64,000 nt of DNA from Solibacillus sp. FSL W7-1464 (GTDB lineage Bacteria > Bacillota > Bacilli > Bacillales_A > Planococcaceae). Below the pieces are notes generated by a model. The model was given only the letters and a program-made list of their open reading frames with translations. It was not told the origin of the DNA and ran no database searches. The stretch covers positions 535,001-599,000 of the forward strand of contig NZ_JBBORC010000001.1 of assembly GCF_038004425.1 (NCBI RefSeq). The letters are read 5' to 3'. The translations under genes were made by a program, and so were the position numbers. This document shows positions 8,404-17,938 of the stretch, piece by piece. How positions within the stretch are numbered: position 1 is the stretch's first letter; the number at the start of each line of letters is the position of its first letter.

Positions 8404-9457
8404 ACGTAGGTATAGGGGTCTTTTCTTTCTTGATTGAAAAACCGCCAAGTAGAATTGTCCCGTACGGCAGCCATGTTTTTATTGAAATTGAAACAATGAT
8501 AGGAATGAATATCCCGATCAATGTGTAACCGATAAGCCCATATGTGAAATAATCATTTAATATAATATCCGCAAATATATGCAGATACATGATAGTAAGC
8601 GAGTGATTTTCTATTTTCAGCAGCCAGTTGAGCGACAGTTTTTCTGCGAGCAACTGGAAGGATCCTACTAATACGATTGTAAATGATATGGGAATGACCA
8701 AATCCAATATAATATGGTCATACCGTAAGAACTTCATGCTTAGTCGATAATCGATGATATTGAAGTTTTCGAGCATTATCGCCGTTGCACTCAGGAATAT
8801 GGCCGTACCCATCCACCGTTTTGAAATATTCATCCATAATTCTTTAAAATAATACCCGACTGCAAAATAGACGATTGCCATCAGTGCCACATCGATGTTC
8901 CAAACCATTGGAATCGATTGTGCTGCTTCAGATGGCTTGCCGCTAAAGAAGTTCATAGCGATGATACTCTCAAAATGTGCGATAACATAAAAGAGTCCGA
9001 GAATGATAAATTGTTTCATCCGATTGAAGTAGGTCGTCAACCATATGAATAATAAGTATGTGAAGAATAAGGTTGTCACAAACCAGAAAACACCATATGC
9101 TCCGCGAATAAAACGTCCCCCTACGGCAAGTGTCCATAAGTCATTAAGATACCATTTTAAATCCAAATTGCCTGAAAACATCTCCATTCCATAACGGACG
9201 AATGTAATACTCGCAAGGAAAAATAGGTAAGGAAAGATTAATTGCATGAAACGCTTGTAAACCGTAAGCTTTATCTCCTTTTTATCTAAAATCGGCTTAA
9301 AGAACAAACCGCTTAATATGAAAAATGCAGGCATATGAAACCAGTAAATATATTTCGCGAGTGGAAATTCAAGCTCTCCTGGATAATGCCCGATGACGAC
9401 AAGGATCATTAAGAAGCCCTTCGTAATATCCACCCACGTTATCCGTTTTTTGTTCAT
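8402..9457 (-). CDS. Membrane acyltransferase, acyltransferase-3 family
   Basis: A 351-residue polytopic protein with about ten hydrophobic segments. The start ITWVDITKGFLMILVVIGH carries the conserved D-x-x-K/R-G and the catalytic-type His of the acyltransferase-3 (Acyl_transf_3, OafA/fucose 4-O-acetylase-like) family, followed by FHMPAFFILSGLFF. Family members transfer acetyl or other acyl groups from a cytoplasmic donor to surface glycans. No polysaccharide locus is adjacent; the only plausible partner is the convergent SGNH hydrolase gene. ATG 9457 has AGAGG eight bases upstream; GTG 9466 overlaps that site and is unlikely to be used. Confidence 0.8.
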   Translation of the reverse strand: MNKKRITWVDITKGFLMILVVIGHYPGELEFPLAKYIYWFHMPAFFILSGLFFKPILDKKEIKLTVYKRFMQLIFPYLFFLASITFVRYGMEMFSGNLDLKWYLNDLWTLAVGGRFIRGAYGVFWFVTTLFFTYLLFIWLTTYFNRMKQFIILGLFYVIAHFESIIAMNFFSGKPSEAAQSIPMVWNIDVALMAIVYFAVGYYFKELWMNISKRWMGTAIFLSATAIMLENFNIIDYRLSMKFLRYDHIILDLVIPISFTIVLVGSFQLLAEKLSLNWLLKIENHSLTIMYLHIFADIILNDYFTYGLIGYTLIGIFIPIIVSISIKTWLPYGTILLGGFSIKKEKTPIPT

Positions 9458-9652
9458 CAATAACACCTCTAAAAAAATATGCTGTTATTATATACCCTTT
9501 ATTAGTGTGAATAGCGGAATGTAACAGTAAAGATATGTAATTGTTAAATAAACGGAAAATCACGGATATAAAGGATTCTTGTGGTGTCAAAAATCATAGC
9601 AGAAATTCAATTCATTCTATAAAGTGGAAATCATAGGAAGGGGTAAATAAGA

Positions 9653-9696
9653 AAAAAGGTGTGTTAAAGTTTCTTCGACTTTTAACACACCTTTTT
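9653..9696 (-). terminator. Terminator after the degenerate GGDEF gene
   Basis: AAAAAGGTGTGTTAAAAGT-type arm (9653-9670) pairs with ACTTTTAACACACCTTTTT around TTCTTCG, one of the longest stems in the window; T-run on the minus strand side. It overlaps the last codons of the minus-strand gene ending at 9695. Confidence 0.8.
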
Positions 9697-10774
9697 AATA
9701 TCGCTGTTTAATTTGGTTATAATGGCAGATCTGAATAGTTGCCTGTTGCTTTGCTTTTAACAAGGCTTCATTTGAAAAGCGGTAAAGCTCTTTGACAGTC
9801 TGTCCATTTTGCGGAAATGAGCAGATGCCAATTGCAAGAGTAAGCTCGCTGGACGGATAATTTTCAAAAGTAAGCTGCTGCACAGATTTATTAATTGAAT
9901 AGGCTAAAGTTATCGCTTCTGCAGGTGCCATCTGTGGCAGCACAACATAAAACTCATCACTATCAATTCGTCCGATAAGCGCTTTTTCCGGAAGCTGGTC
10001 TTTTATTAGTTGTGAGATTTGTACAAGTATTTCATCGCCGGCTTTATAGTGATACATATAATTCAATTCGCGAAAATGGCGAATATCGATATGAAGCAGT
10101 TCAAAAGGTATTTTTGCATTCACATAAGACAATAACTTCTGTTCAATCGCTATATTATTCGGCAGCTGTGTAAGCAAATCCGTTTTCTTTAGCGCATAGA
10201 TTTGTTTGATTTGTTTATTTTTATGTTCAAGCTGCATTAATATTTTTCTGACCGCGTAAAAAGTGAAGGTTGAAACAACAAAGTAAAGTATTAAATAGAA
10301 CAGAGTATTTATTTCAAATCGGTCATAAATAAGCAGGATAATAATGTGTTCGATTGTTATGATGAAAAAATAGATTGGTAAATTTTGAAACGTAATGGGG
10401 CGTTTTAATGCGAAATAGCATGCAATGACGGTCACTACTAAAGTATTCAGCATGATAATGAAAGACAATATTGATGTGTACAATAAAACATACCGACTAA
10501 TTACAATCATAAAACCTGTAATAAACATTGAAACAGGTCCCCCAAGCAAACCACTGAAAAGCACAAAAATAATCCGATTATTTATCAGCATCCCGTGAGC
10601 ATAAGGAGTGGCCAATGCAGTCAATATAAATGCGGCACAACCGAAAGTCACACCGACGATGATGGACTTATATTTATGGATGAAAGGGTTATCTTCATAT
10701 TGAATGAAGGGCCAGAAAATTAAAATTGTAAAGCAAAACAGAATTGAAAAGTTGATTGTCAGCTCAAAAAACAT
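9695..10774 (-). CDS. Membrane protein with degenerate GGDEF domain
   Basis: A 359-residue protein: six or so hydrophobic helices in the first 180 residues, including an FSGLLGGPVSMFITG segment like the 5TMR-LYT type sensor domain, then a GGDEF domain. The domain keeps the LTQLPNN entry motif and GRxxxDEF, but the signature reads IDSDEF at about 270-275, so both active-site glycines are replaced by Asp and Ser. Loss of these glycines normally abolishes diguanylate cyclase activity, so this is probably a receptor or regulator; no RxxD inhibitory site is visible. It follows an intact paralogue on the same strand (35-bp gap) and is probably co-transcribed with it. AAGGTGGG precedes ATG 10774; GTG 10786 overlaps this site. 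Confidence 0.8.
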   Translation of the reverse strand: MFFELTINFSILFCFTILIFWPFIQYEDNPFIHKYKSIIVGVTFGCAAFILTALATPYAHGMLINNRIIFVLFSGLLGGPVSMFITGFMIVISRYVLLYTSILSFIIMLNTLVVTVIACYFALKRPITFQNLPIYFFIITIEHIIILLIYDRFEINTLFYLILYFVVSTFTFYAVRKILMQLEHKNKQIKQIYALKKTDLLTQLPNNIAIEQKLLSYVNAKIPFELLHIDIRHFRELNYMYHYKAGDEILVQISQLIKDQLPEKALIGRIDSDEFYVVLPQMAPAEAITLAYSINKSVQQLTFENYPSSELTLAIGICSFPQNGQTVKELYRFSNEALLKAKQQATIQICHYNQIKQRY

Positions 10775-10808
10775 GGCATCACCCACCTTGGTAATATATC
10801 GTTACCCG

Positions 10809-11888
10809 TTATTTTAAATTATTTATATGGAAATAAGAAGATAGTTTTGTTTTTGCCTGCTGTTTTGCTACCACTAAATTTTCAAGTAGCTCCAAAGATG
10901 TTTGTCCATTATCAGGATAGGAACTAATTCCTACCGATACGGAAATATGAAAAGATAAATCTGCGGATATTTCGAACGGCTGTTGGGCAATCATATTAAT
11001 TAGATTATTGGCCTCTACAACTGCAATAGCAGGAGGCACATCCCTTAAAATCAGAAGAAACTCCTCACCGCCCAATCGGCCGACATAAGCGCCATTTTTT
11101 TTGGCATATTCCATCAGTTGTTGGGCAAGTTCTTTAATAACAAGATCACCTGTGGAAAAACCATACTGCAAATTGAGCAATTTAAAATCTCGAATATCCA
11201 CGAGCAATAAATTGAATGGGGATTTCTTTTTAAGCAGGTTTTGAATTTGTTTTTCATTTTCTTTATTGTTCGGTAATTGTGTTAAAAAATCGATCTTTTT
11301 CAGATGAGTCGTCTGTTTTACCGTATCATTGGCAAGTTTAATTTGGCGAATGACAATGTATATGAAATAAAATGAAAAAATCGTAAAAATGCCATAGAGC
11401 AGTAAGTATTCAAAGCTTTTAGTATGGAAGCAAAGCCCGAGAAATAATGCGATAAATGTTTCTATAAAGCAAACCCAAAAAAATAAAAAAATATTTTTAG
11501 TCGTCATTTTATATTTCCTTGTGACAAAGAATAACGTCACAACAAGAACGATAAAATTAATATTCAGGATCATCGGTACCAATGCCAAATATGGCAGGAA
11601 AAACAGTCCGGTTCCTATAATCAGACCACTGATCAGAATAGCAAATGGCCCGCCTAATAGCCCACTGTATAACACCGGAATATACTGAATGTTCATCATG
11701 AAATCATTCGTAAGGTGGACAGCCGAGAAAGTCAGAACAAGACCCGTTACACCAAATTTCACTCCTACTACATAGGGAAGCGTCCGGTTGATGAATGGCG
11801 TTTGTTTAAAATGGTTGATAAATGGCCAGTAAATTAAAAGTGTAAACGTAAATAATATACAGAAGTAAGATAATATTTCAATTAACAT
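10809..11888 (-). CDS. Membrane diguanylate cyclase (GGDEF), intact motif
   Basis: A 359-residue paralogue of the downstream protein, with the same N-terminal membrane sensor region (YSGLLGGPFAILISG near 75-90) and a GGDEF domain whose signature is GRLGGEEF (GGEEF at 273-277) and whose metal-binding Asp lies in LLVDIRDFK near 231. It should make cyclic di-GMP from two GTP. The RxxD product-inhibition site is absent. The ligand of the membrane sensor is unknown. AAAGGAG lies 6-7 bases before the ATG. The pair looks like a tandem duplication in which this copy kept the catalytic motif. Confidence 0.85.
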   Translation of the reverse strand: MLIEILSYFCILFTFTLLIYWPFINHFKQTPFINRTLPYVVGVKFGVTGLVLTFSAVHLTNDFMMNIQYIPVLYSGLLGGPFAILISGLIIGTGLFFLPYLALVPMILNINFIVLVVTLFFVTRKYKMTTKNIFLFFWVCFIETFIALFLGLCFHTKSFEYLLLYGIFTIFSFYFIYIVIRQIKLANDTVKQTTHLKKIDFLTQLPNNKENEKQIQNLLKKKSPFNLLLVDIRDFKLLNLQYGFSTGDLVIKELAQQLMEYAKKNGAYVGRLGGEEFLLILRDVPPAIAVVEANNLINMIAQQPFEISADLSFHISVSVGISSYPDNGQTSLELLENLVVAKQQAKTKLSSYFHINNLK

Positions 11889-12082
11889 AATAAGCTCCTT
11901 TATACTTTAATCATTACAGTTTTGAACGAAAATTACTATAAAAATAGTGGAATTAAATAAAAACCGTTCAAATCAAGTTGATTGAAGGAGTAAGCGCAAA
12001 GTTAAGTTCATTGTTGCTTAAAGATAGATACTTATCCTATAATAAAAAGGTTATAGAAATATATGTATAGGAGCTGACTGCT

Positions 12083-12520
12083 ATGGCGAACGAGAGCGGG
12101 AAAACAGTCAAAATCAAACTAGTTTCCTCCATCATTCCAACCGAGGGCGAGCTTGAACAATATGAAATGTGGCTTGAAGGCAGTTGTGTAGAAAAAGGCA
12201 ACAGCCATTATCTGCGCTATGAGGAAGTTCAGGAGGATCTGCAGATTCAGACGACGATCAAACTAAATGAAACGAATTCGTTTATTATGCGAAAAGGCGG
12301 TGTGAACATGCGTTTGCCTTTAAATCCGGACTTACGCGAGAATGGTCATTATGAAAGTCCATTTGGTTCATTACCTCTTGTTACCGATACACATCAGTTA
12401 GCCATTGAAGTAGTACAAAACGAAAAAGTGTCAGGGCAATTTAAAACGCATTATGACCTTATCATAGGTGGCAATTCAGTTGGCCATTACAAATTAGACA
12501 TTCAATTTACGGAGGTATAA
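12083..12520 (+). CDS. ywiB: YwiB-family protein (DUF1934)
   Basis: A 145-residue protein of the DUF1934 family, predicted to form a small beta-barrel like a lipocalin: alternating strands, [16 protein letters not shown] near the N-terminus and a basic [11 protein letters not shown] stretch in the middle. The function is not known. It lies directly before argS, with 2 bases between stop and start, as in B. subtilis, so the two are co-transcribed. AGGAGCTG precedes the start. Confidence 0.82.
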   Translation: MANESGKTVKIKLVSSIIPTEGELEQYEMWLEGSCVEKGNSHYLRYEEVQEDLQIQTTIKLNETNSFIMRKGGVNMRLPLNPDLRENGHYESPFGSLPLVTDTHQLAIEVVQNEKVSGQFKTHYDLIIGGNSVGHYKLDIQFTEV

Positions 12521-12522
12521 CT

Positions 12523-14190
12523 ATGAACGCAGTAGAACAATTACAGCAATCGATTAAAGCGGCATTAAAAGCGGCAATCGATCAAGCAGGCCTGGTAGAA
12601 ACGGGCACAGAAATCAACATTCATTTAGAAACACCAAAGGATAAAGCAAACGGTGACTTTGCAACAAATATTGCAATGCAATTAACTAAGCTTGCTAAAA
12701 AGCCGCCACGTGCAATTGCAGAAGCGATTTTAGAACATTTAACGACTGAAGGCACAGACATCGAGAAGGTCGAAATTGCCGGACCGGGTTTCATGAATAT
12801 TACAGTTCGTAAAGACTTCCTGGCAAGTGTTGTGACAGCAGCATTTGAACAAGGCGAAAACTATGGCCGTTCAACTGCAGGCGCAGGAGAAAAAGTACAG
12901 GTCGAGTTCGTATCGGCTAACCCGACTGGCGACTTGCATTTAGGCCATGCGCGCGGTGCTTCTGTAGGGGATTCATTATGTAATGTATTGGATTTTGCCG
13001 GTTTTGACGTATCACGTGAATATTATATAAATGATGCAGGTAACCAAATTAATAACCTGGCGTATTCTTTGGAAGCACGTTATAAGCAAGCATTAGGAAT
13101 GGATGCGGAAATGCCGGAAGACGGTTACCACGGTCCTGATATTATCGGAATTGCCGGTAAGCTTGCTGAAGAATTCGGTGCAACAATTCTGGACAAGTCT
13201 GATGAAGAACGCTTTAAATTTTTCCGTGAGCACGGCTTGAAACTGGAATTGGCGAAACTGCAAACCGACCTTAAAAACTTCCGTGTTGAATTTGATGTTT
13301 GGTATTCAGAAACATCTTTATATGAAAACGGAAAAATCGATGTAGCGTTAGACAAACTAAAAGCAAATGGCCATGTATTTGATGAAGAAGGCGCGACTTG
13401 GTTCCGTTCAACAACATTCGGTGATGACAAAGACCGTGTATTAATTAAAAACGATGGTTCTTACACATATTTAACACCGGATATTGCTTACCATGAAGAT
13501 AAATTGCACCGCGGATTTAATAAGCTGATCAATATTTGGGGCGCTGACCACCACGGCTATATTCCACGTATGAAAGCGGCGATCGAAGCACTTGGCTATG
13601 ACCGCGGTACATTGGAAGTAGATATTATCCAAATGGTTCAGCTGTACAAAAACGGCGAGAAATTCAAGATGAGTAAACGTACAGGGAATGCTGTAACGAT
13701 GCGTGAATTAGTGGAAGAAGTAGGCTTGGATGCTGTACGTTATTTCTTCGTTAAAACAGCAGGGGATTCACATATGGACTTCGATTTGGACTTAGCGGTA
13801 TCGCAGTCGAACGAAAATCCGGTATATTACGCACAGTATGCACATGCTCGTATCTCATCAATTTTACGTGCAGCAAACGAGCAAGGTTTCGAGGCATCAT
13901 TGGAAAACCTGAACTTGCTAACAGCAGAAAAAGAAGAAGATGTGCTTAAAAAAGTCGGCGCATTCCCGCAAATCGTGGCAGATGCAGCGAAACACCGCAC
14001 ACCACACCGAATCGCAAACTATATTCAGGACTTGGCAGCTGCATTCCATAGTTTCTACAATGCAGAAAAAGTATTGAACCAAGATAACAAAGAGCTGACA
14101 GAAGCACGTTTAGCATTAATTACAGCAGTAAAAACTACATTGGCGAATGCACTGAAACTAATCGGCGTAAGCGCACCGGAAAAAATGTAA
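12523..14190 (+). CDS. argS: Arginyl-tRNA synthetase
   Basis: A 555-residue class I aminoacyl-tRNA synthetase. The N-terminal Arg-tRNA recognition domain (about 1-110) is followed by the Rossmann domain with the HIGH-type sequence LHLGHARG in the [14 protein letters not shown] segment near residues 140-150, KMSK in [10 protein letters not shown] near 380, and the helical anticodon-binding domain to the end. It charges tRNA-Arg with arginine using ATP. CGGAGG, placed in the end of ywiB, is its ribosome binding site. No T-box leader is seen upstream of ywiB-argS. Confidence 0.95.
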   Translation: MNAVEQLQQSIKAALKAAIDQAGLVETGTEINIHLETPKDKANGDFATNIAMQLTKLAKKPPRAIAEAILEHLTTEGTDIEKVEIAGPGFMNITVRKDFLASVVTAAFEQGENYGRSTAGAGEKVQVEFVSANPTGDLHLGHARGASVGDSLCNVLDFAGFDVSREYYINDAGNQINNLAYSLEARYKQALGMDAEMPEDGYHGPDIIGIAGKLAEEFGATILDKSDEERFKFFREHGLKLELAKLQTDLKNFRVEFDVWYSETSLYENGKIDVALDKLKANGHVFDEEGATWFRSTTFGDDKDRVLIKNDGSYTYLTPDIAYHEDKLHRGFNKLINIWGADHHGYIPRMKAAIEALGYDRGTLEVDIIQMVQLYKNGEKFKMSKRTGNAVTMRELVEEVGLDAVRYFFVKTAGDSHMDFDLDLAVSQSNENPVYYAQYAHARISSILRAANEQGFEASLENLNLLTAEKEEDVLKKVGAFPQIVADAAKHRTPHRIANYIQDLAAAFHSFYNAEKVLNQDNKELTEARLALITAVKTTLANALKLIGVSAPEKM

Positions 14191-14200
14191 TTCGTAATTT

Positions 14201-14243
14201 AAAAGGCATCCTATTTTCTAAATAAAAATGGGGTGTCTTTTTT
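14201..14243 (+). terminator. Intrinsic terminator after argS
   Basis: AAAAGGCATCCTATTTT pairs with AAAATGGGGTGTCTTTT using three G-U pairs, followed by TTTT. Confidence 0.75.
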
Positions 14244-14374
14244 AGTGTTTCGTTACAACCTATAATCCCTATAAAAAAACTTGGTAATGCCTATTGACTT
14301 CTTAAAATTCAGAAAGTATGATTAATTCCAATAGAGTAACTATGCATTAGGACACATATGAGGTGGTGCTTTTC

Positions 14375-15550
14375 ATGAGCAAAGATTTATTTATTCAAAC
14401 AGACGAGCAACGACAATGGTTGAAAAAGCTCGAAACAATAGCAGATAGTGTGAAAAAACATGCACAGCAGACAGATGAAGAAGCTGTCTTCCCGTTTGAA
14501 AATTTCAAAAAGCTGCGAGATATAGGTTACACGAAAATGACGTTGCCAAAAAAATATGGTGGTGATGGTTTTACAGTATACGATGCAGTGTTATTACACG
14601 AAACATTATCGAGCTATTGCGGCAGTACTGGTTTAGCCGCATCTTGGACGGTGCAAAACGTTGGTGAAATATTTGAAAACCGATACTGGGATGAACAAAA
14701 GCTGGTTTGGTTCGGGAAACAAATTGCAAAAGGTGCTACGGTCAATCGTGCAGTAAGTGAGTTTGCGATGGGTAGTCCCGTACGAGGCGGGCGACCAGGA
14801 ACAACAGCAAAACGTGATGGTGATTCATACATTATAAACGGACGCAAAAATTACACGAGCGGTGCACCGGATTTAGACTATTTTTTAGTTTCAGCTTGGG
14901 TAGAGGAAGACAATCATTTAGGATTCTTTTTAATACCTAAAACGGCTGCTGGTGTATCGGTTGAAAACACATGGGATGTTGCATCAATGCGAGGTACAGG
15001 AAGCGATGATTTAGTTCTGGAAAATGTACGTGTAGATGTTTCTGATTTAGTTGAAATCCCTGGTTATTCTACAGGTTTTAAGTTAAATGGCTGGCTGTTA
15101 TTAATTCCTGCTACTTATTTAGGAATCGCACAGGCAGCACGCGATTATGCAGTTGACTTTGCCAATAGCCACTCTCCGAACAGTATTCAAGGGACAATTG
15201 CTCAATTGCCGAATGTCCAGACGTTGATTGGAGAGATGGATTTAGCTCTGACAAAAGCTCGTTTTACGATTTACGGAGTGGCTCAACTTTATAATAATCC
15301 GGCGAAAAAGGCTGCCATCATCAATGAAGTGAATATCGCAAAACATGTCGTGACAAATACCGCCATTGAAGTTGTTGATAAGGCGATGCGACTGGTAGGG
15401 GCTAAAAGTTTGCAACGCTCGAATCCGTTACAGCGATATTACCGTGATGTGCGAGCTGGCCTGCACAATCCGCCAATGGATGATATTACGATTAAACGCT
15501 TGGCCGAAACGGCAATTGAAAATAATTTAAAAACGAAAGAGGTAAACTAA
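14375..15550 (+). CDS. Acyl-CoA-dehydrogenase-fold flavoenzyme (possible DszC/SfnB-like monooxygenase)
   Basis: A 391-residue protein of the acyl-CoA dehydrogenase superfamily: helical N-terminal domain with KYGGDGFTVYDAVLLHE near 45-65, beta-barrel middle with GRKNYTSGAPDLDYFLVSA, and a C-terminal helical domain with LQRYYRDVRAGLHNPPMDD. The strictly conserved catalytic Glu context of true dehydrogenases is not evident, and the HNPPMDD ending is like the flavin-dependent DszC/SfnB branch. Its stop overlaps the start of the next gene (TAATG), so it is translationally coupled to an ABC transporter for a polar amino-acid-like compound. B. subtilis has similar pairings of monooxygenases with amino-acid-type importers for sulfur compounds. 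An oxidative role on the imported substrate is therefore inferred, not shown. GAGGTGG precedes ATG 14375. Confidence 0.7.
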   Translation: MSKDLFIQTDEQRQWLKKLETIADSVKKHAQQTDEEAVFPFENFKKLRDIGYTKMTLPKKYGGDGFTVYDAVLLHETLSSYCGSTGLAASWTVQNVGEIFENRYWDEQKLVWFGKQIAKGATVNRAVSEFAMGSPVRGGRPGTTAKRDGDSYIINGRKNYTSGAPDLDYFLVSAWVEEDNHLGFFLIPKTAAGVSVENTWDVASMRGTGSDDLVLENVRVDVSDLVEIPGYSTGFKLNGWLLLIPATYLGIAQAARDYAVDFANSHSPNSIQGTIAQLPNVQTLIGEMDLALTKARFTIYGVAQLYNNPAKKAAIINEVNIAKHVVTNTAIEVVDKAMRLVGAKSLQRSNPLQRYYRDVRAGLHNPPMDDITIKRLAETAIENNLKTKEVN

Positions 15551-16419
15551 TGAAAATCCAAAAATTTATTAAGCTGGCATCTTTAGGCGTTGCGGCTGTA
15601 ACAATTTTAGCAGCTTGCGGAAATGAACCGGATTCAAGCTCAGCTACTACAACTTCGAATAAAGATGGCGTAACTGTTGTAAAAGTAGCGTACGACCAAG
15701 CAGGAAAACCGATGACGTTTTTAGATGAAAGCGGCAATGCGACAGGGTATGACGTGGAAGTAATGAAGCTTGTCGACGAAGCATTACCTGAGTATGAGTT
15801 CGAATTCGTTGGTACGACGAATGACGATTTATTGATCGGTGTCGAGCAAGGGAAATATCATGCAGGTGTAAAAAATGCATTCTGGACCGAAGAACGTACA
15901 CAGAAATACATTTTCCCGCAAGAGTTTTTAGGATTAAGTAGTGCAGGATTAGTACTTAAAAAAGAAAACGAGAACATTAAAAATTTAAGTGATTTTGCTT
16001 CAGCCGGCTATACGTTAGCACCTATCGCAGCAAACAATGCCCAGTATACAGTTATTGCGGAATACAATGAAGCAAACCCAGACAACCCGGTAAAATTACA
16101 AGCGGGTGAAGAGTTCACGGTGGATGTTGTGCAATGGGTAAACGAAGGTCGTGTAGATGGTGGCGTTCAAATTGAAGGAGCATTCACTGGGCAAGTATTA
16201 ACTGAAGGCGGACCATATTACCATTTAAAAGATGAAGTTGTATATAACGAATTTGCGGTTATTAAAACATGGCCGTTATTCAATAAAAAACAGCAGGACT
16301 TTGCAGATGCGTACGATAAGGCAATTGCAGAAATCAAAGAGACAGATGCTTTACGTGAGCTAAGCAAAGAGTTTTATGGCAAAGACTTATTTGAAGTACT
16401 AGAATCAGTAAATCGATAA
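15550..16419 (+). CDS. ABC transporter substrate-binding lipoprotein, amino acid type
   Basis: A 289-residue lipoprotein: signal peptide with lipobox ILAAC (Cys22), a Ser/Thr-rich linker and a periplasmic-binding-protein type 2 domain (SBP_bac_3) beginning VKVAYDQAGKPMTFLDESG, with GYDVEVMKLVDEALP and a ribose-like D-x-x-x-G pattern. It is the receptor of the importer encoded by the next three genes. The family binds polar amino acids and cystine-like compounds; the ligand is not certain. It overlaps the upstream flavoenzyme gene by one base. A terminator-like hairpin follows, which would give more receptor than permease, the usual arrangement. Confidence 0.85.
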   Translation: MKIQKFIKLASLGVAAVTILAACGNEPDSSSATTTSNKDGVTVVKVAYDQAGKPMTFLDESGNATGYDVEVMKLVDEALPEYEFEFVGTTNDDLLIGVEQGKYHAGVKNAFWTEERTQKYIFPQEFLGLSSAGLVLKKENENIKNLSDFASAGYTLAPIAANNAQYTVIAEYNEANPDNPVKLQAGEEFTVDVVQWVNEGRVDGGVQIEGAFTGQVLTEGGPYYHLKDEVVYNEFAVIKTWPLFNKKQQDFADAYDKAIAEIKETDALRELSKEFYGKDLFEVLESVNR

Positions 16420-16426
16420 TCCCTTG

Positions 16427-16462
16427 AAGCTGCTTAAGTTGTTGCTTAAGTAGCTTTTCTTA
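16427..16462 (+). terminator. Leaky terminator-like hairpin within the ABC operon
   Basis: AAGCTGCTTAA pairs with TTAAGTAGCTT (one G-U) and is followed by TTCTT. It lies between receptor and permease genes and probably lowers downstream expression. Confidence 0.55.
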
Positions 16463-16492
16463 TCAATATTTTAAAAGAAAGGTCGGAGAAAT

Positions 16493-17203
16493 GTGGAAAA
16501 ATATTTTGATGTGTCGTACATTTGGTCTGCGTTGCCAAGTTTATTACCATATTTGTGGATTACACTTTATATTGCAGCATTTTCTGTTATTGGCGGGTCT
16601 ATTTTTGGTCTATTACTAGCTGCGGCAAAATTGAGCTCCAATAAAATACTTAGGCTTTTAGCAAATGGCTATACGACCGTGATCCGTTGTACACCATCAA
16701 TTGTTTTACTATTTCTAGTGTATTACGGCATTCCCGCCTTTGCAGAAGGGGTATTCGGTATTTACTTGCAAAATGTACCGACAGGCGTTTTTGTCGTTAT
16801 TACGTTTAGTCTGCAATTTGCGGCAATGATGTCCGAAGTTATTCGATCTGCGTATTTGGCGATCGACCGCGGACAATTTGAAGCGGCCGTCAGTGTGGGG
16901 CTAACACCGTTTCAGGCTTATCGTCGTATTATTTTCCCGCAAGCGTTTGTGGTTGCGATTCCAAACTTCGGAAATGGCTTGATTTCGGTTTTACAAGAAG
17001 GTGCCCTTGCTTACACGATAGGCTTTATCGATATCGTAGGGAAGGCAAACTTAATTATTGCGAACAATTATGGAACACATACTCTTGAGATTTACATCGC
17101 ATTAGCGGTCATTTACTGGGTTTTATCGATTTCAATTGAGAAAACCTTTGCCTTGCTAGAAAAAGCTTTCAGCAAAGGAAAACAATCTATTAAAACAACG
17201 TAG
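16493..17203 (+). CDS. Amino acid ABC transporter permease
   Basis: A 236-residue membrane protein with about five helices, of the HisM/GlnP permease family. The EAA loop is visible as EAAVSVGLTPFQAYRRIIFPQAF near residues 130-152, the contact site for the ATPase. It begins with GTG, preceded by AAGGTCGGAG. It forms a heterodimeric channel with the next gene product. Confidence 0.88.
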   Translation: MEKYFDVSYIWSALPSLLPYLWITLYIAAFSVIGGSIFGLLLAAAKLSSNKILRLLANGYTTVIRCTPSIVLLFLVYYGIPAFAEGVFGIYLQNVPTGVFVVITFSLQFAAMMSEVIRSAYLAIDRGQFEAAVSVGLTPFQAYRRIIFPQAFVVAIPNFGNGLISVLQEGALAYTIGFIDIVGKANLIIANNYGTHTLEIYIALAVIYWVLSISIEKTFALLEKAFSKGKQSIKTT

Positions 17204-17215
17204 GAGGGGCTTACA

Positions 17216-17926
17216 ATGGGATTAATCAACTGGCAATTTTTATTTGATACATTTTTTGTTGCATTAAGTGGTGTTCCAGTAGCGCTTCTCGTTACGGTTG
17301 TTTCACTTTTTGTAGCAGTACCATTAGGTTTTTTACTAGCACTTGCACGTGTTTATGAAATACCGGTCGTCAACTTTTTTGCGAAAATTTACATTTCTTT
17401 TGTCCGAGGCACACCCATTATTATTCAAATTTTTGTTCTGTATGCAACAATACCCTTACTGTTAAGTGGCCTGTTTGAGAAATACAATATCGACTATCCA
17501 ATCTATAATGTGAATCCGTTATGGTATGCATTTATTATTTTCTCATTCAATACGGCAGCAATTTTAATTGAAGTGTTTCGATCCGCCATACAAACAGTTC
17601 CGAAAGGTCAGCTGGAAGCAGCACAATCGGTTGGACTCACGTCAGCACAGGCATACCGACGTATTATTATTCCACAAGCTTTAGTTTCTGCGATGCCGAA
17701 CCTATGTACAGCGACGATCAACTTGATTAAAGCTACTTCGCTCGGTTATGCAATATCGTTACAGGAAATCACGCTCAAGGCTAAAGTAGAGGCGAATTTT
17801 GGATACAACTATTTAGAGGCATATATTGATATTTTCATTGTCTATTTAATTATCTGTATGACGGTTGAGTATTTATTTAAATGGTCTGAAAAGCGTTTAA
17901 GTCGCTATAAAGCGGTGACAGTTTAA
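17216..17926 (+). CDS. Amino acid ABC transporter permease, second subunit
   Basis: A 236-residue paralogue of the preceding permease, with its own EAA loop (EAAQSVGLTSAQAYRRIIIP, near 140-160) and the R-x-T-P-I-I-I-Q-I segment typical of HisMQ-type permeases. TAGGAGGGG lies just before the start. Twelve bases separate it from each neighbour, consistent with one operon. Confidence 0.88.
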   Translation: MGLINWQFLFDTFFVALSGVPVALLVTVVSLFVAVPLGFLLALARVYEIPVVNFFAKIYISFVRGTPIIIQIFVLYATIPLLLSGLFEKYNIDYPIYNVNPLWYAFIIFSFNTAAILIEVFRSAIQTVPKGQLEAAQSVGLTSAQAYRRIIIPQALVSAMPNLCTATINLIKATSLGYAISLQEITLKAKVEANFGYNYLEAYIDIFIVYLIICMTVEYLFKWSEKRLSRYKAVTV

Positions 17927-17938
17927 GGAGGAATCGCA

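Noticed and set aside
9369-9590. 73-codon minus-strand frame upstream of the acyltransferase
   Set aside because: Overlaps the acyltransferase start in another frame and has no initiation signal.
12001-12522. T-box leader for argS
   Set aside because: No T-box sequence or specifier stem could be found upstream of ywiB or argS.
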